In this document: positions 60,975 to 64,000 of the stretch, piece by piece
Layout of the letters: the number at the start of each line of letters is the position of its first letter
Numbering within the stretch: position 1 is the first letter of the stretch
Origin: Mauremys mutica
Lineage: Eukaryota > Chordata > Testudines > Geoemydidae
NCBI RefSeq assembly: GCF_020497125.1
Contig: NC_059073.1
Coordinates: 22,279,225 to 22,343,224, forward strand
Direction: 5' to 3'
DNA: 64,000 bases
The notes under the pieces: generated by a model
What the model was told of the DNA's origin: nothing
Database searches by the model: none
Seen by the model: only the letters and a program-made list of their open reading frames with translations
Position numbers and translations under genes: made by a program

Positions 60975-60988
60975 GCGCCCTCTACTGG
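60975..60988 (-). promoter_or_regulatory. CTCF consensus site about 1.6 kb upstream of MYC
   Basis: The minus strand reads CCAGTAGAGGGCGC, which fits all 14 positions of the vertebrate CTCF core (CCASYAGRKGGCRS). Mammalian MYC has a CTCF-bound enhancer-docking site about 2 kb upstream of its promoter (established). This site is at a comparable distance. Occupancy cannot be judged from sequence. Confidence 0.6.
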
Positions 60989-61965
60989 CTCAAAGGATTA
61001 CCAGGAGAGATAATTATAAGAAGGGAGAGGCAGGCTGTGGAGAATGTGTGAATCACGCATTTTGGTGCAGATTTGATGATAAGAGCGGAGGCTTCTTATT
61101 ACTGCTCTGTCTCTTTGTAACTCCAGAGCACAATAGTGGGGAGGGACAGACCAGTGGAGGCTTCTCAAAACAGGATGGGGGGTACTCTGAGTCAGATACC
61201 TTTTGATCTTTACCTAGTGTTTGATACTTTTTTTCCACGGTAGTTTTGTTTTCACACATTCAGGTATCATCAACCACCACTAATTTTTTTCTCCTTAAAA
61301 CTAGCTCCTACTATCCATTCAGTTAATGCATGTCCAATATACAAATACCTGTGTGTACACATGATCCTATACCTTTCCTCAGAGAACCACCTATGTCCCA
61401 AGAGAAACTTTGGACAACATTCTGTTAGAGACACTTCTGTTTCTATAGCCTATTAATAGATGGGACTGATGTACGAAGAAAGATTAAAACAGTTAGATAG
61501 GTGCAGCTTGGCTAAACCACCCTTAAAAGTAGCAAATCTTTGTAATCATAACTAGTTATCACTATTAGATAAATACCAAGGGTGAAATCATAGCCCCATT
61601 GAAGTCAATGGACATTTTGCCATGTGGACTTCAATGGGACCAGGATTTCACTCCAAGAAGAGGAAATAATTATTTATGGTGATAGAAGAGGTGTATGTAA
61701 CTAGGATGAAAAGTGATAAAGAAAACAGGCAGAATGTCAGGAAAGCCTCAGGATCTAACAGATTAGGGACTAGCCTGCCAAAGGAAATGGTGCAATCTCC
61801 ATTGTCCTTGACTCTCTAGAGTTGGCAAAGGGCTTCAGAATATGGTGTGAGGAACTAGAGTCAGTTCCTGCAGCAAGCAGATGATAAACTGATTTAAGAG
61901 CATCTCTAAACAGTTTTAAGAGTGTCTTAAATCATCTTAGTTTAAATCATTTTGTACTCAATTTA
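60989..61965. other. MYC upstream flank, no gene
   Basis: 61.58-61.66 kb holds CCCATTGAAGTCAATGG and ACTTCAATGGGACC, pieces of the dispersed repeat at 17.4 kb. 61.7-61.9 kb is weakly LINE-like. Nothing else is supported. Confidence 0.4.
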
Positions 61966-61969
61966 CCTT

Positions 61970-62345
61970 GTCTACACTAAAAAGTTGTACTGCTTTAACT
62001 CTACCAGGAGAGTTAACCAGTACCATTCTGCTAGTGGAAATGCAGTTATATCAGTATAAAGGTGCCTTGTTCTGGTCTAGTTTTTGCTGTATTGGAAGAG
62101 GAGCTTTTCAGTAAGATTTTTAAGGGTGGACTAGCCCTTAAGATAAATCAGTTTGAGTGTTTTAAATCAATTTAACTGTCCACAGGGGGTAGTGTTGGTT
62201 GGTTTGAACCAAGTTAGGCTTGAGCTACTATCAGTAGGGATGTAATTTTTTACTAATATAGGCAAACCAGTACAACCCCTAGTGTGGATGTAGTTATAAT
62301 GGTATAGTTAAAGTGGTACAACTTTTGTGTTCAGCCAAGGCTTTA
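61970..62345. repeat. CTTGTCTACACTAAAAAG..CAGCCAAGGCTT DNA element
   Basis: Long diverged inverted ends: TACACTAAAAAGTTGTACTG at the left and GGTACAACTTTTGTGTTCAG at the right. GCAGTTATATCAGTATAAAG and TATAATGGTATAG lie inside. Nonautonomous DNA transposon; best preserved copy of this family here. Confidence 0.65.
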
Positions 62346-62349
62346 CAGG

Positions 62350-64000
62350 CACAAGCTAAGTTGTTATAATCAGTTTTAAATTGATAAGTGTGTCTACATT
62401 GGATTGAATTTGTGCAAACCAATCAGATTAAAAACACATATGCCTTTGGTTAAAACAAGGTAAATTCTGTTCGTAGACCAGCTTTTACACACACACACTA
62501 ATCTCTATCTACATCAGCATGGCAACACTGGGTGAACCCTCATGTAGATGGGTCATTTTTGGTGCCAGACATTTTAAGGGCCATGTCATCTACCTCTTCT
62601 CAGAATAAGCCTGACGTATATAGTGTCTTAAAACTCAAAACGAAAACCTCCTTCCAAACAACAGAAATACAAAATGCCCCATCTATGCTAGAGCTCCCAG
62701 TGGAGTGGAACCAGTGTTGGCAACTTTGGGAAATTTTTAGAAAGAGTTGAGTCATAATTCTGTCTGTTTGATGTGACATCAAATGCAGAGCAATTAATGG
62801 CAGTATCACAGGTGATTATGACTTGAAGTGAGCAGTAAGGAAGATGAGCCAATGGACCTCTACCTAGCAAACACCCTATTTTCCCCAGGAGTCAAAAAAA
62901 CAAGGGAGGAGAAAGAAATATGATATCGAAGCAATATGGTCTCTAAATAAAATGTTTTCCAAAGTGTTCTATGGGTGACTTCATGTCTCCTACAGATAAT
63001 AGATGTGACTCTGGTAGCCAGCACAAAGGGGAACCAGTGCAGCCATTACATGACAACTTCAGCTTAGATATAGCAGGATACTTGGCTACTATATCCTACA
63101 TCCTTCCAGGTTGTGAATGACCTGGGGCAAGATAAGAGAGAGAAATATAAATCTCCAGTAGAAAGACTTGACAGACCAGCCATCAGATTGGAAGAATAAA
63201 CACACATGTATATTGTTACAGAGGTGATGCCTTTTCCATGGAGAGCTTAATGCCAAATAAGAGATGGGAAGAGGACTGAGCCAATGATCTGCATGGAATT
63301 TACACAGATGAGCAGGGATAGTTGAAACTTGTGGGGAAAAAACAAGGAAAAGTTGAAGATTGTGGAAAAAGTTACATACCATCTCTGCATGTGTGGGTAA
63401 AACTGTAAACTATTTTGCCATGTTTTATGTACCTTACTTAAACACTGCATAAAAATATATTTTCAAGGAATCCTGCTTAATTGTTTTGCTGCTAATGTAC
63501 TGTATGTAACTGGAGCCAACACAAACCTGCCTCAGCTGCAGACAAATTCATTTTCACCTCAACTCCATGTAATTGTGCAGGTCACTAATCTTCTATTCAG
63601 AGGGAAATGTAAAAAGTGCACCCTAAATATTTTTCTCTCCCCGTACAAGACTCACAAGCAAAATGGGGACAATGTCTTAAGGCCTAATTCTGCACTCCGA
63701 TCAATTAATGTGGGCCCATGCATCTATATACTCAGGTTCAGTAGCACACCAAGATGCAAGATCAGGCACTAACTGATTACACAGGAGAAAGAGTCAGTTT
63801 CACTCTATTAGGCACTGTCTACTAAATGCACAAAGGAAACAACAACACCCCCCCCACCATTTTCTCGTCCCTTAACTACAGCTTCTAGTAGACCATTGCT
63901 ACCACCAGTCTTGCTGCTGCACCAGTGAACATGGTGGTGAATTACGGGGCTTCCATATGCCAGTATAGACTGAGTCACAGGGGAAAGTGATAATGTTAAT
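62350..64000. other. Upstream intergenic DNA, no gene
   Basis: 62.36-62.47 kb is like the right part of the preceding element (AGTGTGTCTACATTGG-type words). The rest is AT-rich without recognised features. Confidence 0.4.

Overview
The window is vertebrate nuclear DNA, most likely from a turtle. It holds one clear protein-coding gene, MYC, on the minus strand at about 54.9-59.35 kb. The rest is intergenic or intronic DNA packed with old and young transposable elements. The turtle assignment is inference. It rests on many CR1 LINE fragments, one tRNA-derived SINE with a CR1-like tail (the arrangement described for tortoise SINEs), MIR/L2-type relics, several families of short hAT-type elements with 8-bp target duplications, and a MYC protein of sauropsid type.

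MYC has the standard three-exon structure. Noncoding exon 1 (about 59352-59008) follows an E2F site and a TATA box arranged like the mammalian P2 promoter. Exon 2 (57892-57196) carries the ATG and Myc boxes I and II. Exon 3 (55835 to about 54910) carries the acidic region, nuclear localisation signal, bHLH-leucine zipper, stop codon and a short 3' UTR. The spliced reading frame is 408 codons plus stop, with no breaks. A CpG island covers exon 1 to exon 2. A perfect 14-base CTCF consensus lies about 1.6 kb upstream of the promoter (60975-60988).

About 29.5 kb downstream of the MYC promoter, in the same orientation, is an isolated CpG-rich patch (about 29.72-30.0 kb). It has a palindromic CRE (GTGACGTCAC) and a good minus-strand splice donor. 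By position, orientation and composition this is the best candidate for the first exon and promoter of PVT1, the long noncoding RNA next to MYC in vertebrates. If so, 1-29.7 kb is PVT1 intron 1 or beyond, and 29.9-54.9 kb is the MYC-PVT1 spacer.

The rest, left to right, is repeats. There are MIR-like SINEs (1.2, 7.6, 13.2, 18.1, 19.2 kb), CR1 LINE 3' parts (9.7-11.0, 25-26.3, 38.2-38.8 kb), a CR1 5' part (44.6-46.1 kb) and a CR1/L3-like piece (47.3-48.7 kb). hAT elements lie at 13.8, 14.6-16.4 (broken transposase), 16.7, 21.7, 30.2, 31.8, 47.9 and 51.7 kb. TA-flanked miniature elements lie at 30.4, 30.6, 34.0 and 49.7 kb.

The most unusual structure is a near-perfect palindrome with 187-bp arms (42713-43101). 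Three pieces found in or near it recur, joined in a different order, at 49973-50066. No tRNA, rRNA, CRISPR or second protein-coding gene was seen.
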